Below the pieces are notes generated by a model. The model was not told the origin of the DNA. It saw only the letters and a program-made list of their open reading frames with translations, and made no database searches. A stretch of DNA of 64,000 bases from JAGPDB01 sp046331265 (lineage in GTDB: Bacteria > Actinomycetota > Acidimicrobiia > IMCC26256 > JAGPDB01). The DNA is taken from assembly GCA_046331265.1 (NCBI GenBank), contig JAXLRE010000010.1:1-64000 (forward strand). Direction: 5' to 3'. The position numbers were made by a program, and so were the translations under genes. This document shows positions 62,452 through 64,000 of this stretch, piece after piece. Numbering within the stretch: position 1 is the first letter of the stretch; every line of letters begins with the position of its first letter.

Positions 62452-62457
62452 ATTCTA
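62452..62457 (-). promoter_or_regulatory. -10 element of the DUF5318 gene
   Basis: TAGAAT on the minus strand, six bases before ATG 62445; no ribosome-binding site. Confidence 0.45.
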
Positions 62458-62482
62458 GCGGGGAGACCTGGCCTTACAAAAA

Positions 62483-62509
62483 GGACAAAAAGCCCTGTAG
62501 GTTTTGTCC
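62483..62509. repeat. Hairpin in the DUF5318/PadR intergenic region
   Basis: GGACAAAA and TTTTGTCC, eight perfect pairs around an 11-base loop with inner CCT/AGG. It is flanked by direct copies of GGGAGAC (62461-62467 and 62514-62520). It lies upstream of both divergent promoters, so its role is open. Confidence 0.45.
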
Positions 62510-62532
62510 ATCTGGGAGACTATAGCCTCAGT

Positions 62533-62561
62533 ATATATCGAATCGATATATCTGATATAAT
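62533..62561 (+). promoter_or_regulatory. PadR gene promoter with palindromic operator
   Basis: ATATATCG-AAT-CGATATAT (62533-62551), a 19-bp palindrome, overlaps the -35 zone of the -10 TATAAT (62556-62561), which lies eight bases before ATG 62570. Autorepression by the PadR-type protein is inferred. Confidence 0.55.
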
Positions 62562-62569
62562 ATCTTGCG

Positions 62570-63181
62570 ATGTTAGCCCTATCGATTCTCGGATTATTAA
62601 TGAGTGAGCCATTACATGGCTATGAGATCCGTAAACAACTCGGCGAGCTAATGGGACTAACTGGTGCAATTTCTTATGGCAGTCTTTATCCAACCTTGGC
62701 AAAACTTCACAGCCAAGGCTTAATTAATACCACTTTTAATACACCTGAAAAAAAGAAGCGAGTTGAAATATTTTCTACTGGATCTTTAACAGGTGACATT
62801 GTGTTTGGATCGCGTCACATAGAACAAAACAAAACTCCAATACTTTCACCTCGCAAATCAAAAAAGGTTTACTTCATAACTGAGAAAGGCAAGATCTCTT
62901 TCAAAGAAAAATTAGTGACATCGTTTGTTAAGCATGCAGACGACGACCGTGCCTTTGTTGCACATTTAGCATTTCTAGATTTTGCAACAACTGAAGAAAA
63001 ACAAACTTTTATTGATGAACGTTCAGATGTTTTACAAAAAAGACTTTTATCTATTCCAATCTCTGATAATCATGCCTTAAAGCTATGGCATGACGTCGAG
63101 CGTGAATATATAGAAAACCAAATCTCATTTCTTCAAAATTTAAATGAGGAAATTATGAGAGTCACAGGGAGCGAAAGATGA
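62570..63181 (+). CDS. PadR-family transcriptional regulator
   Basis: 203 residues. Winged helix at about 1-95 (LALSILGLLMSEPLHGYEIRKQL, SYGSLYPTLAKLHSQGLI) and the family's YFITEKGK segment, followed by a helical dimerisation domain. A 30-residue insertion (about 66-98, FSTGSLTGDIVFGSRH) lies inside the wing region. PadR-type genes adjacent to ino1 are a known arrangement in mycobacteria. It probably controls itself through the palindrome upstream and perhaps ino1, 59 bases downstream. Confidence 0.88.
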   Translation: MLALSILGLLMSEPLHGYEIRKQLGELMGLTGAISYGSLYPTLAKLHSQGLINTTFNTPEKKKRVEIFSTGSLTGDIVFGSRHIEQNKTPILSPRKSKKVYFITEKGKISFKEKLVTSFVKHADDDRAFVAHLAFLDFATTEEKQTFIDERSDVLQKRLLSIPISDNHALKLWHDVEREYIENQISFLQNLNEEIMRVTGSER

Positions 63182-63240
63182 GCGACCGCGAACAACGATC
63201 GCTTCGCGTGAGTTGTGACTAACTAATAAAGAGGAGACCC

Positions 63241-64000
63241 ATGAATAACAATAAAGAAATCCGAGTTGCGATTGCTGGTGTTGGAAACTGTGCCAGCTCA
63301 TTAATGCAAGGTATCGAATACTATAAAAATGCAAACCCAGACGAAACAGTTCCAGGTTTAATGCATGTTGAAATGGGTGGATACCATGTACGCGACGTAA
63401 AAGTTGTTTGTGCATTTGATGTTGATGCAGCAAAAGTTGGCCAAGATATTTCAAAAGCTATTTTCTCTAGCCAAAACAACACTATTAAGTTTTCAGATGT
63501 TCCTGAAACAGGCGCTACGGTATTGCGTGGACCAACACTTGATGGTTGGGGTAAGTATTATAAAGAGACATGTGAAGAATCACCTGCAGAACCAGTTGAT
63601 GTTGCTCAAGCATTAAAAGATGCAAATGTAGATGTACTTGTTTCATACCTTCCAGTTGGTTCAGAACAAGCACAGCGCTTCTATGCGCAAAGTTGTCTAG
63701 ATGCAGGATGCGGTTTCGTAAATGCTATTCCTGTATTTATTTCTAGCGACGCTGAATTCGCAAAGAAATTTACAGATGCAAAACTTCCAATCGTTGGTGA
63801 CGATATCAAAAGCCAAGTTGGTGCAACAATTGTTCACCGTATTTTGGCTCGACTCTTTGAAGACCGCGGTCTTGTTCTAGACCGTACATATCAACTTAAC
63901 GTCGGTGGAAACATGGACTTTAAAAATATGTTGGAACGCGACCGTTTAGAATCAAAAAAGATATCAAAAACGCAAGCTGTTACATCTCAACTCGATAACC
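63241..64000 (+). CDS. ino1: Myo-inositol-1-phosphate synthase (partial, runs off the window)
   Basis: The first 253 residues are present. Start VAIAGVGNCASSLMQGIEYY, then TVLRGPTLDGWG, VSYLPVGSEQAQRFYAQ, GDDIKSQVGATIVHR and NVGGNMDFKNMLERDRLESKK, the NAD-binding and active-site blocks of the enzyme. It turns glucose-6-phosphate into inositol-1-phosphate for phosphatidylinositol and mycothiol in actinobacteria. GAGGAGA precedes the ATG. The C-terminal third lies beyond the window. Confidence 0.95.
   Translation, partial: MNNNKEIRVAIAGVGNCASSLMQGIEYYKNANPDETVPGLMHVEMGGYHVRDVKVVCAFDVDAAKVGQDISKAIFSSQNNTIKFSDVPETGATVLRGPTLDGWGKYYKETCEESPAEPVDVAQALKDANVDVLVSYLPVGSEQAQRFYAQSCLDAGCGFVNAIPVFISSDAEFAKKFTDAKLPIVGDDIKSQVGATIVHRILARLFEDRGLVLDRTYQLNVGGNMDFKNMLERDRLESKKISKTQAVTSQLDN

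Overview
The window is a gene-dense chromosomal segment (64 kb, AT-rich, GC by eye in the mid-30s %) from a low-GC actinobacterium. The affiliation is inferred from several seen features. The order dnaK-grpE-dnaJ-hspR-clpB includes an HspR-type regulator. A DUF5318-type gene, a PadR-type regulator and inositol-1-phosphate synthase (ino1) lie together. The set rpsF-ssb-rpsR-rplI is present. Surface proteins carry Thr/Pro linkers of the kind common in Acidimicrobiia. A small marine lineage of Acidimicrobiia or Actinomarinales would fit, but no rRNA is present to test this. No insertion sequence, prophage, CRISPR array or recognisable defence island was seen.

Layout. 0-4 kb: ribosomal proteins L28 and L33, then a divergent MoaB/Mog-like protein, a helical-repeat protein and a beta-hydroxyacid dehydrogenase. 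4-7.9 kb: class I ribonucleotide reductase nrdAB with a 418-nt palindrome-rich upstream region. 7.9-12 kb: a divergent pair of AI-2E-family permeases and an FAD oxidoreductase. 12-18.7 kb: the chaperone operon. 18.7-25.8 kb: a membrane Fe-S oxidoreductase, a hexapeptide-repeat protein, an operon of one HEAT-like protein plus two tandem paralogues with three internal repeats each, and dcd. 25.9-29.8 kb: three exported proteins (VWA-like, beta-helix lipoprotein, small lipoprotein). 29.8-43 kb: dnaB, argS, a permease, a methyltransferase, small metabolic genes, a large transglutaminase-like protein, pheA, serS with tRNA-Ser, carbonic anhydrase. 43-49.7 kb: trhO, a phosphate-transport operon, tRNA-Ser(GCT), tRNA-Arg(ACG), a predicted SRPBCC-phosphopantetheinyl transferase fusion, an aminotransferase and a Bax-inhibitor-like protein. 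49.7-55.9 kb: an M20 peptidase, a 124-bp palindromic element, an EEP-family nuclease, a TRIC-type channel and the rpsF-ssb-rpsR-rplI cluster. 56-62 kb: panB and an envelope carbohydrate locus (GT-C-like membrane protein, GH5 hydrolase, DUF1996 protein). 62-64 kb: the DUF5318 gene, PadR regulator and the start of ino1.

Expression style. Many genes have a TANNNT -10 hexamer 6-8 nt before the start codon and no ribosome-binding site, so leaderless mRNAs seem frequent. Against that background the few long or palindromic leaders (nrdA, rpsF, the 51.2-kb element, and the hairpin between clpB and the FAD gene) stand out as candidate regulatory elements. Convergent genes often overlap at their 3' ends, and one protein gene runs into the antisense of a tRNA, so the genome is strongly compacted.

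The best candidates for something undescribed are: the HEAT plus twin-repeat operon (21.6-25.2 kb); the SRPBCC-PPTase fusion whose GTG start directly abuts tRNA-Arg; the 604-residue transglutaminase-like protein; the 18-bp perfect stem that would hide the start of the FAD gene; and the large palindromic element at 51.2 kb.
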